From assembly GCF_018324685.1 (NCBI RefSeq), contig NZ_AP023354.1, forward strand, positions 1,116,001 through 1,180,000: a DNA stretch of 64,000 bases, given 5' to 3'. Under the pieces are notes generated by a model that did no database searches, was not told where the DNA came from, and was given only the letters and a program-made list of their open reading frames with translations. A program made the position numbers and the translations under genes. Numbering within the stretch: position 1 is the first letter of the stretch; each line of letters opens with the position of its first letter. This stretch comes from Actinocatenispora sera (GTDB lineage: Bacteria > Actinomycetota > Actinomycetes > Mycobacteriales > Micromonosporaceae). Below, one piece after another: positions 8,585 through 16,793 of this stretch.

Positions 8585-9597
8585 TGGCCAAGCAGCAGGG
8601 ACCGTTGACCGGTACGCAGACGTTGACCATCGGCAAGGCGCTCAACCTCGGCCTGCGCCGGGCGCTGGAGGACGACCCGAAGGTACTGCTGATGGGCGAG
8701 GACGTCGGCCGGCTCGGCGGCGTCTTCCGGATCACCGACGGGCTGCAGAAGGACTTCGGCGAGGATCGCGTGCTCGACTCGCCGCTCGCCGAGGCCGGCA
8801 TCGTCGGTACCGCGATCGGCCTGGCCATGCGCGGCTACCGGCCGGTCTGCGAGATGCAGTTCGACGGGTTCTCCTACCCGGCGTTCGACCAGGTCACGAA
8901 CCAGCTGGCGAAGATGCACTACCGCTCCCGCGGGCGCATCACGCTGCCGGTCGTGATCCGGATCCCGTTCGGCGGTGGCATCGGCTCGGTGGAGCACCAC
9001 TCCGAGTCGCCGGAGACCTACTACATGCACACCGCGGGGTTGAAGGTCGTCACCCCGTCGTCCGCGGTCGACGCGTACTTCATGATCCAGCAGGCGATCC
9101 GGTCGAACGACCCGGTGATCTTCCTGGAGCCGAAGGCGCGCTACTACGAGAAGGGCGAGGTCGACCTGGACGCCTCGCTCGCGAGCGCCGAGCCGCTGCA
9201 CCGCTCCCGGGTCGTACGGGCCGGCAGCGACGCCACCGTGGTCGGCTACGGCCCGACCATGCGGGTACTACGCGACTCCGCCGACGCGGCGGCCGAGGAC
9301 GGCCGCTTGCTGGAGCTGATCGACCTGCGCACGCTCTCCCCGCTCGACCTCGATCCGGTGTACGAGTCGGTCAAGCGCACCGGCCGGCTGATCGTCGTGC
9401 ACGAGGCGCCGACGAACGCCGGGCCGGCCGCGGAAATCGCCGCGCGGGTACAGAACGAGTGCTTCTATTCGCTGGAGGCGCCGGTGCAGCGAGTGACCGG
9501 CTTCGACACGCCCTACCCGGCGTCGAAGCTGGAAGAGCACTTCCTGCCCGACCTGGACCGGGTGCTCGACGCCGTCGACCGCACCTTCAGTTACTAG
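8584..9597 (+). CDS. 2-oxoacid dehydrogenase E1 beta subunit
   Basis: The 337-residue protein carries the transketolase pyrimidine-binding and C-terminal domains of E1 beta: MGEDVGRLGGVFRIT near the start, the conserved LAEAGIVGTAIGLAMRG segment (E for TPP activation), HHSESPETYYMHTAGLKVV in the middle, and HEAPTNAGPAAEIAA near the C terminus. It forms an alpha2beta2 E1 with the upstream product. The ATG at 8584 overlaps the E1 alpha stop; longer in-frame upstream sequence is just open frame within the alpha gene. E2 follows 11 bp downstream. Confidence 0.92.
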   Translation: MAKQQGPLTGTQTLTIGKALNLGLRRALEDDPKVLLMGEDVGRLGGVFRITDGLQKDFGEDRVLDSPLAEAGIVGTAIGLAMRGYRPVCEMQFDGFSYPAFDQVTNQLAKMHYRSRGRITLPVVIRIPFGGGIGSVEHHSESPETYYMHTAGLKVVTPSSAVDAYFMIQQAIRSNDPVIFLEPKARYYEKGEVDLDASLASAEPLHRSRVVRAGSDATVVGYGPTMRVLRDSADAAAEDGRLLELIDLRTLSPLDLDPVYESVKRTGRLIVVHEAPTNAGPAAEIAARVQNECFYSLEAPVQRVTGFDTPYPASKLEEHFLPDLDRVLDAVDRTFSY

Positions 9598-9608
9598 GAG
9601 CCGCCCGG

Positions 9609-11021
9609 ATGACGCGCGTCAAGCAGTTCCCCCTGCCCGATCTCGGTGAGGGACTCACCGAGGGCGAGATCCTGAAGTGGTTCGTCGGGCCGGGCGACCG
9701 GGTCACGCTGAACCAGCCGATCGTCGAGGTGGAGACCGCCAAGGCGGCGGTCGAGATCCCCTGCCCGTACACCGGCGCGGTGGTGGAGATCTTCCACGGC
9801 GAGGGCGAGACCGTCGACGTCGGTGCGCCGATCGTCTCGTTCGACACCGACCCGGACGCCGGCCCGCTGCCCGAGCCGGGTTCCGGCGGTCCGGCCGAGG
9901 TGACCGGGCCGCTGATCGGCGAGCAGAGCGCCGACGGCCGCACCGCGGTGCTGGTCGGGTACGGGCCGAAGGAGTCCGGCGGCAAGCGCCGGGCCCGCCG
10001 TCCCGTCAACGGCGCCACCGCCCCGGCACCTGCCGCCCCGGCCGCGGCGGCGCCCACCGCTCCGGTCGTACCCGCCGCGCCGGTCGTACCCGCCCCGGCG
10101 CCGGCCCCGGTGGTACCGGCACAGCCGGCGCCGGTGAACGTCCGGGTGCTGGCCAAGCCGCCGGTCCGCAAGCTGGCCAAGGACCTCGGCGTCGACCTGA
10201 CGACGCTGACCCCGACCGGCCCGAACGGCTCGATCAGCCGGGACGACGTGCTGGCGGCGCAGTCCGCGGCGGCCGCCCCGGCACCGGCGGCGGTGTCCGC
10301 ACCGTCGTTCGGCCCCGACCGGGAGCAGCGGATCCCGATCAAGGGGGTCCGGAAGCTCACCGCGGCGAACATGGTGGCCAGCGCGTTCACCGCGCCGCAC
10401 GTGACGGAGTTCCTCACCGTCGACGCCACCCGTACCGTCAAGGCGGTCGAGCGGCTGCGCGCCATGCGCGACTGGCGGGACGTGCGGATCTCGCCGTTGC
10501 TGCTGGTCGCCAAGGCGGTGCTGGTCGCCGTCCGGCGTCATCCGCTGGTCAACTCGACCTGGGACGAGGCCAACGGCGACATCGTGGTCAAGGAGTACGT
10601 GAACCTCGGCATCGCGGCGGCCACCGAGCGCGGCCTGATCGTGCCGAACATCGCCGACGCCGGCCGGCTGTCCCTGCGCGAGCTGGCCGACGCGATGAAC
10701 GAGCTGGTCGCGACCGCGAAGGCGGGGAAGACGGCGCCGGCCGCGATGCAGGGCGGCACGTTCACGATCACCAACGTCGGCGTGTTCGGGGTGGACACCG
10801 GTACCCCGATCCTGCCGCCGGGGGAGACCGCGATCCTCGCCTTCGGCGCGATCAAGCAGCAGCCGTGGGTGCACAACGGCAAGGTCAAGCCGCGGTACGT
10901 GACGACGCTGGGCCTCTCGTTCGACCACCGCATCGTGGACGGCGAGCTGGGGTCCCGGTTCCTGGCGGACATCGGGGCGTTCCTGACCGATCCGGAGGCG
11001 GCGCTGCTCGCCTGGGGCTGA
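9609..11021 (+). CDS. Dihydrolipoamide acyltransferase E2 component
   Basis: The E2 core transfers the acyl group from lipoyl-lysine to CoA. Domains in order: one lipoyl domain (residues 1-80) with lipoyl Lys45 in VETAKAAVE; an Ala/Pro-rich flexible linker; a peripheral subunit-binding domain (about 180-218, KLAKDLGVDLTTLTPTGPNGSISRDDV, quoted in part); a second linker; and the catalytic acyltransferase domain ending with the active-site SFDHRIVDG. It is the last gene of the operon and is followed by a strong hairpin terminator. No E3 gene is nearby, so dihydrolipoamide dehydrogenase is presumably supplied from elsewhere. Confidence 0.92.
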   Translation: MTRVKQFPLPDLGEGLTEGEILKWFVGPGDRVTLNQPIVEVETAKAAVEIPCPYTGAVVEIFHGEGETVDVGAPIVSFDTDPDAGPLPEPGSGGPAEVTGPLIGEQSADGRTAVLVGYGPKESGGKRRARRPVNGATAPAPAAPAAAAPTAPVVPAAPVVPAPAPAPVVPAQPAPVNVRVLAKPPVRKLAKDLGVDLTTLTPTGPNGSISRDDVLAAQSAAAAPAPAAVSAPSFGPDREQRIPIKGVRKLTAANMVASAFTAPHVTEFLTVDATRTVKAVERLRAMRDWRDVRISPLLLVAKAVLVAVRRHPLVNSTWDEANGDIVVKEYVNLGIAAATERGLIVPNIADAGRLSLRELADAMNELVATAKAGKTAPAAMQGGTFTITNVGVFGVDTGTPILPPGETAILAFGAIKQQPWVHNGKVKPRYVTTLGLSFDHRIVDGELGSRFLADIGAFLTDPEAALLAWG

Positions 11022-11039
11022 TCTTCCGTACGACGTGTG

Positions 11040-11070
11040 ACGGCCGCGACCCGATCCGGGTCGCGGCCGT
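11040..11070 (+). terminator. Hairpin terminator after E2 gene
   Basis: A perfect 14-bp stem (11040-11053 with 11057-11070) and a 3-nt loop starts 18 bp after the E2 stop and is followed by TACCGTTT. Confidence 0.8.
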
Positions 11071-11163
11071 TACCGTTTCCGGACGTGACCGTCGACACCA
11101 CGGTGATTTCCCTTGTCACGCCGAAGGATCTTAGGCATGTAAGCGCCCTCACCATGGATTCTT

Positions 11164-11193
11164 TTGCAGTCAACCGGTCATCTGCGCTCTAAT
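11164..11193 (+). promoter_or_regulatory. Sigma70-type promoter for the 44-aa small gene
   Basis: TTGCAG (11164-11169), 18-bp spacer, TCTAAT (11188-11193). The element sits about 40 bp upstream of the small gene's start codon and is one of the clearest housekeeping-like promoters in the window. Confidence 0.55.
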
Positions 11194-11232
11194 GGAGTCA
11201 CCGGAGAGACATCCAGCAGAGGTGAGGCACTG

Positions 11233-11367
11233 ATGAACAACCTGCTCCAGAAGTACCGGGAGCGTCGCACGGTGGTCCGTCGGACTCGCGCCATCGAGCG
11301 GGCGCTGTCGCGCTGCCCGTCCCGCGCGATGCGCGACGAGCTGCTCTCGATCGCCAACCGCGACTGA
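11233..11367 (+). CDS. Small basic helical protein, 44 aa
   Basis: The protein begins MNNLLQKYRERRTVVRR and ends LLSIANRD. It is strongly basic and predicted helical, with no signal or membrane segment. The start is supported by the Shine-Dalgarno GAGGTGAG a few bases upstream. It has its own promoter upstream and a hairpin terminator downstream, so it is a separate monocistronic gene. The composition suggests nucleic-acid or protein binding, but I do not recognise the family. Confidence 0.7.
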   Translation: MNNLLQKYRERRTVVRRTRAIERALSRCPSRAMRDELLSIANRD

Positions 11368-11417
11368 CCTCCCTTACTCCCGCGACCGGTGGCCGCCCCA
11401 CCACCGTCGCCGTCCAG

Positions 11418-11457
11418 ACACCGCCCTCCTCGGCCCGATCGAGGGGGGCGGCAGTGT
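11418..11457 (+). terminator. Hairpin terminator after small gene
   Basis: CCGCCCTCCTCG (11421-11432) pairs with CGAGGGGGGCGG (11440-11451) with one mismatch and a 7-nt loop; the flanking ACA/TGT bases extend the stem. It lies about 50 bp after the 44-aa gene. Confidence 0.65.
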
Positions 11458-11666
11458 GTCGGCCCCCTGGCACCACGACGGGTACGGCCGACGCGCAAGG
11501 CGTCCGTGCGTCGGCCCCACCGAGCCCACGCCGGTACGGCCGGCAGTGCCAGGACGCGAGTGTTCCGGCGCCGGACCCGATCGGCCGGGGGTGACGGTTC
11601 CGGGTAGCGTGAGACGCCCGCGGCCCGGGACGGTCCGGGCGACGGCGATGCGACGGAGGTGGCGCG

Positions 11667-12227
11667 GTGCAGCCGGACGGCACCCGACGCGGCGCATCCT
11701 CACCCGGCCGGGACCCCCGCCCCGGTGACGCACCACCGCCCGCCCATCCGGACCAGCCCCCCGCCGACACCCCGGCGTACCCGGGTCAGCCGCCCGCCGG
11801 CACCCCGGCGTACCCGGAGCAGCCCGCCGGCACCCCGGTACACGCGGACCAGCCGCCGGCCGGGCCGGCGGCGTACCCGGGTCAGGGCGGTGCGGTGCCG
11901 CCGGCGTGGACGATGCCGGTCCCGGTCAAACCGCCGCCGCAGCCCAAGCGCACCCTCACGCTGATCATCGTCGGCGCGGTGGTCGTGGCCGCGGCGGTGA
12001 TCTCGGCGCTGATCCTCAACGGCCGGCACGGCGAGTCGTTCCCGGTCGGGTCGTGCATCACCGCGCAGGGCGGCAAGGCCGTCGCGGTCTCCTGCGGCAA
12101 GCCCGGGGCGTACAAGATCACCAAGGTGACGTCGAGCCGGGCGAAATGCCCCGACCCGACCGGGCCGGCGGTCGAGCTGCAGGGCTCGGCCGGTGACCGG
12201 TTCCGCTGCCTGGCCCCGGCGCGGTAG
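11667..12227 (+). CDS. LppU/SCO3897-like single-pass membrane protein
   Basis: The 186-residue protein has a Pro-rich cytoplasmic N terminus with PPAGTPAYP-type repeats (residues 1-95), one membrane segment (about 96-116, LTLIIVGAVVVAAAVISALIL) and a small extracytoplasmic domain with four spaced cysteines (GSCITA, VSCGK, AKCPD, FRCLA). That layout is typical of actinobacterial LppU-like 'septum formation' domain proteins, whose function is poorly known. The GTG start follows a GGAGGTGG Shine-Dalgarno. The disulfide inference comes from the Cys pattern only. Confidence 0.7.
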   Translation: MQPDGTRRGASSPGRDPRPGDAPPPAHPDQPPADTPAYPGQPPAGTPAYPEQPAGTPVHADQPPAGPAAYPGQGGAVPPAWTMPVPVKPPPQPKRTLTLIIVGAVVVAAAVISALILNGRHGESFPVGSCITAQGGKAVAVSCGKPGAYKITKVTSSRAKCPDPTGPAVELQGSAGDRFRCLAPAR

Positions 12228-12282
12228 CGCTGTCGCGTTCGCCACGCTGCCGGCCGGGCCGGCGCCGCGGAGAATGGTGGTC

Positions 12283-14154
12283 ATGGCCTACCACCAGGAT
12301 GATCGTCGTGCCCGGGTTCGCGCGCCGGAGCTGCGCGGCCGGCGCTGGCTGAACACCGGCGGGCGCGAGCTGAGCCTCGCCGACCTGCGCGGCCGGATCG
12401 TCCTGCTGGACTTCTGGACGTTCTGCTGCATCAACTGCCTGCACGTCATCGACGAGCTGCGGCCGATCGAGGAGAAGTACGCCGACTCGCTCGTGGTGAT
12501 CGGGGTGCACTCGCCGAAGTTCGAGCACGAGAAGGCGCCGGACGCGGTGACCGCCGCCGTCGAGCGGTACGGCGTGCAGCATCCGGTTCTGGACGACCCG
12601 GACCTGTCCACCTGGCAGCAGTACGCGGCGCGCGCCTGGCCGACGCTCGCCGTCATCGACCCGCAGGGGTACGTGGTGGCGAGCATGGCCGGCGAGGGCC
12701 ACGGCGACGGGCTGGACCGGCTGCTCGCCGAGCTGGTCGCCAAGCACACCGCGGACGGCACCCTGGTTCGCGGCCAGGGGCCGTACGTGCCGCCGCCGCC
12801 GGCGCCGAGCGTGCTGCGATACCCGGGCAAGGCGGTGCGGCTGCCCGGCGGCACGCTGCTGGCCAGCGACTCGTCCCGGCACCAGCTGGCCGAGCTCGCC
12901 GACGACGGCCGTAGCGTGCTGCGCCGGATCGGCAGCGGCGAGCGCGGCGCGGCGGACGGGCCGGCCGACGAGGCGTCGTTCAGCGAGCCGCAGGGCGTGC
13001 TGGTGCTGCCGGCCGAGGTCGCCGACCGGGTCGGGTACGACGTGCTGGTCGCCGACACGGTCAACCACCTGCTGCGCGGGGTGCGGCTGGCGGACGGCGC
13101 GGTGCGCACCGTCGCCGGCACCGGCGCGCCCTGGCGCGCCGACCACCGCACCGATGCCACCGCGGCCAGCGCCGGTGCTGCCCGCGCGGTCGACCTGTCC
13201 TCGCCGTGGGACCTGGCCTGGTACGAGGGTGCCGCGGTGATCGCGATGGCCGGCATCCACCAGCTGTGGCGGTTCGACCCGGTCGGCGGCACCGTGTCGC
13301 GCTGGGCCGGTACCACCACGGAGAGCCTGCGGGACGGGCCGGTCGGCGACGCGTTCCTGGCCCAGCCGTCCGGGCTGGCCGCCGACGGCGACCGGCTCTG
13401 GGTGGCCGACTCCGAATCGTCCGCCCTGCGCTACGTGCAGGGCGGCGAGCTGCACACGGTCATCGGTACCGGGCTGTTCGACTTCGGCCACGCCGACGTG
13501 CCGGGTGGCGAGCCCGCCGGCGATGGGGTCCCGCGGCCGGCGCTGGACGCGCTGCTGCAGCACCCCCTCGGGGTCGCGGTGGCGGCGAACGGCGCGGTGC
13601 TCGTCGCCGACACGTACAACGGGGCGATCCGGCGGTACGAGCCGGCGACCGGCGCGGTGACCACGCTCGCCCGCGGGCTGTCCGAGCCGTCCGACGTGCT
13701 GCCCGACCTCGATGGGCCGGGCTTCCTCGTCGTGGAGTCCGGGGCGCACCGGCTGACCCGGCCGGACCTGGCCGCCGCCGCGGCGCCGGCGGCCAGGTAC
13801 CGCACCGAGCGGCCGGTCACGCCGGTCGGCGAGGGCGCGGTCACGCTGGACGTGGTGTTCGAGACCCCTCCTGGCGCGAAGCTGGACGAGAGCTACGGGC
13901 CGGCGACCCGGCTGGAGGTCACCGCGACCCCGCCGTCGCTGCTGGTCGAGGGCGCCGGGGTGGGCACCGACCTGTCCCGGCGGCTGGTGTTCGCGCCGGG
14001 CGCGAGCGGCGTGCTGTCGGTGATGGCGCAGGCGGCCACCTGCGACGCCGAGGCCGAGAACCCGGCCTGCCACCTCACCCGGCAGGACTGGGGTGTTCCG
14101 GTCACGGTCACCCCCGGCGCCGACGACACCCTCGCCCTCGTCCTCCGCGGCTGA
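12283..14154 (+). CDS. Thioredoxin-like/NHL-repeat protein (NHLRC2-type)
   Basis: The N-terminal ~170 residues form a thioredoxin-fold domain with the active-site sequence FWTFCCINCLHV, the unusual CCINC motif typical of NHLRC2-like proteins. An NHL-type beta-propeller follows, with repeated blades such as GVLVLPAEV..DVLVADTVNHLLRGV and GVAVAANGAVLVADTYNGAIRRY. A C-terminal beta domain ends the protein. Redox activity on protein disulfides is the family expectation; the partner is unknown. I chose ATG 12283 over the longer open frame from 12193 because the upstream part overlaps the preceding gene's end and has no family similarity. There is no signal peptide. Confidence 0.82.
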   Translation: MAYHQDDRRARVRAPELRGRRWLNTGGRELSLADLRGRIVLLDFWTFCCINCLHVIDELRPIEEKYADSLVVIGVHSPKFEHEKAPDAVTAAVERYGVQHPVLDDPDLSTWQQYAARAWPTLAVIDPQGYVVASMAGEGHGDGLDRLLAELVAKHTADGTLVRGQGPYVPPPPAPSVLRYPGKAVRLPGGTLLASDSSRHQLAELADDGRSVLRRIGSGERGAADGPADEASFSEPQGVLVLPAEVADRVGYDVLVADTVNHLLRGVRLADGAVRTVAGTGAPWRADHRTDATAASAGAARAVDLSSPWDLAWYEGAAVIAMAGIHQLWRFDPVGGTVSRWAGTTTESLRDGPVGDAFLAQPSGLAADGDRLWVADSESSALRYVQGGELHTVIGTGLFDFGHADVPGGEPAGDGVPRPALDALLQHPLGVAVAANGAVLVADTYNGAIRRYEPATGAVTTLARGLSEPSDVLPDLDGPGFLVVESGAHRLTRPDLAAAAAPAARYRTERPVTPVGEGAVTLDVVFETPPGAKLDESYGPATRLEVTATPPSLLVEGAGVGTDLSRRLVFAPGASGVLSVMAQAATCDAEAENPACHLTRQDWGVPVTVTPGADDTLALVLRG

Positions 14155-14177
14155 CCAGCCCCGACCCGTCCCACCCC

Positions 14178-14218
14178 GTCGATCACGGTACGGGCCGGCG
14201 GTACGAGTCGTGATCGAC
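14178..14218. terminator. Bidirectional terminator between convergent genes
   Basis: GTCGATCACG (14178-14187) pairs perfectly with CGTGATCGAC (14209-14218) across a 21-nt loop. It sits between the thioredoxin-NHL gene and the convergent reductase gene. Confidence 0.65.
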
Positions 14219-14234
14219 GCGCGGTGCGGCGTGG

Positions 14235-14831
14235 TCAGTCGTGGTGCACGCGGTAGCGGAGGTAGGCGAAGCCGTTGTCGCGGGACAGCTCGGTGAGGGT
14301 GAGCGAGCGGGAGGTCAGCCGGCGCGGCAACACCGGGGCGCCGGCGCCGAGCAGTACCGGGGCGACGCCGAGGATGATCTCGTCCAGCAGGCCCAGGTCG
14401 GCGAACTCGCCGACCAGACCCCCGCCGCCGACCAGCCAGATGTTGCGGCCGGCGGCGGCCTCGACCATCGCCGCGTGCGTACCGACGACGTCGTCGGCCA
14501 CGAACCGCAGCGGGATGCCCGGCACCGGGGTCAGCTCGCGGTGGGTGAAGACCCACACCGGCGTGTCCCCGTAGTACCGCTGCCACTTCTCCGGGTGCGC
14601 GGCCATCTGCTCGTGTTCGAGCATCCACTCGTACGTGGTGGCGCCGAGCGCCATCGCGCCGACGCCCGCGAAGAACTCGGCGAACCGGTCGCCGGCCGGC
14701 TCCTCCGCCGCGCCGTCGGAACGGGCCTCCTCGCTGGAACCGTCCGCCTCGAACAACCAGTCCAGGCTGTTGTGCTCGTCCGCGATGTAGCCGTCGATGC
14801 TGGTCGCGGTGAAGTACTGGGTCAGTGTCAT
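14235..14831 (-). CDS. RibD C-terminal/dihydrofolate reductase-fold protein
   Basis: The 198-residue protein begins with the family hallmark FTATSIDGYIAD, continues with AMALGATTYEWML and contains the NADPH-site-like NIWLVGGGGLVGEF. These are the features of the stand-alone 'dihydrofolate reductase family' (RibD C-terminal fold), which use NADPH but whose substrates are mostly unknown. A palindrome 23 bp upstream suggests regulated transcription. Cytoplasmic; monocistronic. Confidence 0.85.
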   Translation of the reverse strand: MTLTQYFTATSIDGYIADEHNSLDWLFEADGSSEEARSDGAAEEPAGDRFAEFFAGVGAMALGATTYEWMLEHEQMAAHPEKWQRYYGDTPVWVFTHRELTPVPGIPLRFVADDVVGTHAAMVEAAAGRNIWLVGGGGLVGEFADLGLLDEIILGVAPVLLGAGAPVLPRRLTSRSLTLTELSRDNGFAYLRYRVHHD

Positions 14832-14853
14832 ACGGTCAGCGTGCCGCGCCGCC

Positions 14854-14870
14854 CTGACAACCCATGTCAG
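14854..14870 (-). promoter_or_regulatory. Palindrome CTGACA-N5-TGTCAG, candidate operator
   Basis: A perfect 6+6 inverted repeat with a 5-bp spacer lies just upstream of the reductase gene. On the coding strand it contains TTGTCA, a plausible -35 element, so a bound repressor could block transcription. No regulator gene adjoins. Confidence 0.4.
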
Positions 14871-14961
14871 TTCGCCGGAACGGGTCGCCAGGAGCGGCCC
14901 ACGACCGAGCCCGCCGGACCGTCCCGGCGAGCTACGTGCCGCCCGAGACCGCCGGTGCGGG

Positions 14962-15732
14962 TCAGGGGCGGAGCAGGTCGCCGGGCGCGAACGGGGCGAG
15001 CGCCAGGCCGGCCTCGGTCAGCGCCGTGCGCAGCCGGGAGGCCAGCGCCACCGCGCCCGGCGTGTCACCGTGCACGCACAGCGAGTCGATCGCGATCGGC
15101 AGCGAGGCGCCGTTGACCGCCACCACCTCGCCGCCCACCGCCATCCGCAGCGCCCGGGCGACCACCTCGTCCGGGTCGGTGACGAGCGCGCCCGGGTCCC
15201 GCCGGGACACCAGCGTGCCGTCCGGGGCGTACCCGCGGTCCGCGAACCCCTCCGCCACGGTGCGCAGCCCGACCTCGGCCGCGCAGCGCAGCAGCGCCGA
15301 GCCGGGCAGCCCCAGTACCGGCAGGGTCGGGTCGTACTCGGCCACCGCCCGGGCCACGGCCGCCGCCTGCGCCTCGTCGCGTACCGCGGTGTTGTAGAGC
15401 GCGCCGTGCGGCTTGACGTAGGTGACGCGGGTACCGGCGACCCGGCAGAAGCCGTCCAGCGCGGCGAGCTGGTAGAGCACGTCGTCGGTCAGCTCGCCCG
15501 GGTCGTAGTCGATCCGCCGCCGGCCGAAGCCGGCGAGATCCCGGTAGCCGACCTGGGCGCCGACGGCGACACCCTGCGCGGCCGCGCCGGCACACACCCG
15601 GCGCATCGTCGTCGGGTCCCCGGCGTGGAACCCGCAGGCCACGTTCGCGCTGGTCACGATCGCGAGCAGGGCGTCGTCGTCGCCGAGCGTCCAGCGTCCG
15701 AACCCCTCGCCGAGGTCACTGTTCAGGTCCAT
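14962..15732 (-). CDS. pxpA: 5-oxoprolinase subunit A (LamB/YcsF family)
   Basis: PxpA works with PxpB and PxpC to hydrolyse 5-oxoproline to glutamate using ATP. The 256-residue sequence shows the family motifs MDLNSDLGEGFGRW at the start, NVACGFHAGD near residue 30, VGAQVGYRDLAGFGRR, and VKPHGALYN in the middle. It is the last gene of the operon pxpB-pxpC-pxpA; its start overlaps the end of pxpC by 10 bp. Length is normal. Confidence 0.93.
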   Translation of the reverse strand: MDLNSDLGEGFGRWTLGDDDALLAIVTSANVACGFHAGDPTTMRRVCAGAAAQGVAVGAQVGYRDLAGFGRRRIDYDPGELTDDVLYQLAALDGFCRVAGTRVTYVKPHGALYNTAVRDEAQAAAVARAVAEYDPTLPVLGLPGSALLRCAAEVGLRTVAEGFADRGYAPDGTLVSRRDPGALVTDPDEVVARALRMAVGGEVVAVNGASLPIAIDSLCVHGDTPGAVALASRLRTALTEAGLALAPFAPGDLLRP

Positions 15733-16793
15733 CCGGGCACTCCTTCGGACTCGAACCGGACCGGCGTACCGGGCCGGGCCTGCGCGGCGCGCGGCACGTC
15801 GTCGGGGTCCACGACCGCGATCACCGGGTAGCCGCCGGTGGTGGGATGGTCGGCCAGGAACACCAGCGGTTCGCCGCCCGCCGGTACCTGGACCGCACCG
15901 AGGACGACGCCCTCGCTGGGCAGTTCCGCGTCGACCGCCCGCGCCAGCGCCGGCCCGGCCAACCGCATGCCGACCCGGTTGCTCGTCGGCGAGACCCGGT
16001 AGTCCGCGGAGAGCAACGTCCGCACCGCCGCCGGGGTGAACCAGTCCACCCGCGGCCCCGGATGCACCCGCAACACCACCGCTGCCGCGCCACCCGCGCC
16101 GGCCCGGCCCGCGTCGCCGTGGCCTGCGTCCCCGTCCGGGCCGGCACCAGTTCGGCCGGTGCCGGTCCGGGCCGCGTCGATGCCGCCGGCGCCGGTGTGG
16201 CCGGTGCCGGTCCGGGCCGCGTCGATGCTGCCGGTGCCGGTGTGGCCGGTGCCGGTCCGGGCCGCGTCGGTGCCGCCGGCGCCGGTCGGTGCGGCGGCGA
16301 TCGCCTCGTCGTCGGCGGCGCGGACCGCGCGTGGCGGGCCGATCGGAATCGCGTCGCCCTTCCGCAGCGGGGCCGGGCCGAGGCCGGACAGGGTGTCGGT
16401 GGCGCGGCTGCCGAGCACCGGCGGGACCGCGACGCCGCCGCCGACGGCGAGGTAACTGCGCAGCCCGGTACGGGCGGTGCCGACGGCGAGCTCCGCACCG
16501 GCCGGCACCCGTACCGCCGCGCCGTGCGGCACCTCGGCCCCGGCGACCCGCACCGGGGCCGGCGCACCGGTGACCGCGACGAGCAGTGGCTCCTCGGCCC
16601 GCAGTACCGCGCCGGTGACGGTGAACTCCAACCCGGCCGCGCCCGGCTCGTTGCCCACCAGCCGGTTCGCCAGCTCCAGCGCCGGCAGGTCGGCGGCGCC
16701 CGAGCGGGGCACGCCGAGGTACGCGAGGCCCGGCCGGCCCCGGTCCTGCACCGTGGTCAGCAGCCCCGGCTTGAGCACCGTCAACGCCCTCAT
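15723..16793 (-). CDS. pxpC: 5-oxoprolinase subunit C (biotin-dependent carboxyltransferase family)
   Basis: The N terminus carries the family hallmark VLKPGLLTTVQDRGRPG, followed by GVPRSGAAD and ALELANRLVGN. The second half contains LRVHPGPRVDWF and SNRVGMRL. Between them a 60-70 residue Gly/Thr/Ala insertion built from 15-residue repeats interrupts the normal domain (see the repeat entry). The ATG at 16793 overlaps the pxpB stop (ATGA), showing translational coupling. Without the insertion the length would match ordinary PxpC, so the enzyme is probably active with an exposed loop. Confidence 0.9.
   Translation of the reverse strand: MRALTVLKPGLLTTVQDRGRPGLAYLGVPRSGAADLPALELANRLVGNEPGAAGLEFTVTGAVLRAEEPLLVAVTGAPAPVRVAGAEVPHGAAVRVPAGAELAVGTARTGLRSYLAVGGGVAVPPVLGSRATDTLSGLGPAPLRKGDAIPIGPPRAVRAADDEAIAAAPTGAGGTDAARTGTGHTGTGSIDAARTGTGHTGAGGIDAARTGTGRTGAGPDGDAGHGDAGRAGAGGAAAVVLRVHPGPRVDWFTPAAVRTLLSADYRVSPTSNRVGMRLAGPALARAVDAELPSEGVVLGAVQVPAGGEPLVFLADHPTTGGYPVIAVVDPDDVPRAAQARPGTPVRFESEGVPGWT
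16155..16289 (-). repeat. Three 45-bp tandem repeats inside pxpC
   Basis: Three nearly identical 45-bp units (16155-16199, 16200-16244, 16245-16289) encode GTGHTGAGGIDAART-like 15-mers in frame. They form the core of the low-complexity insertion between the two conserved parts of PxpC. Confidence 0.85.
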
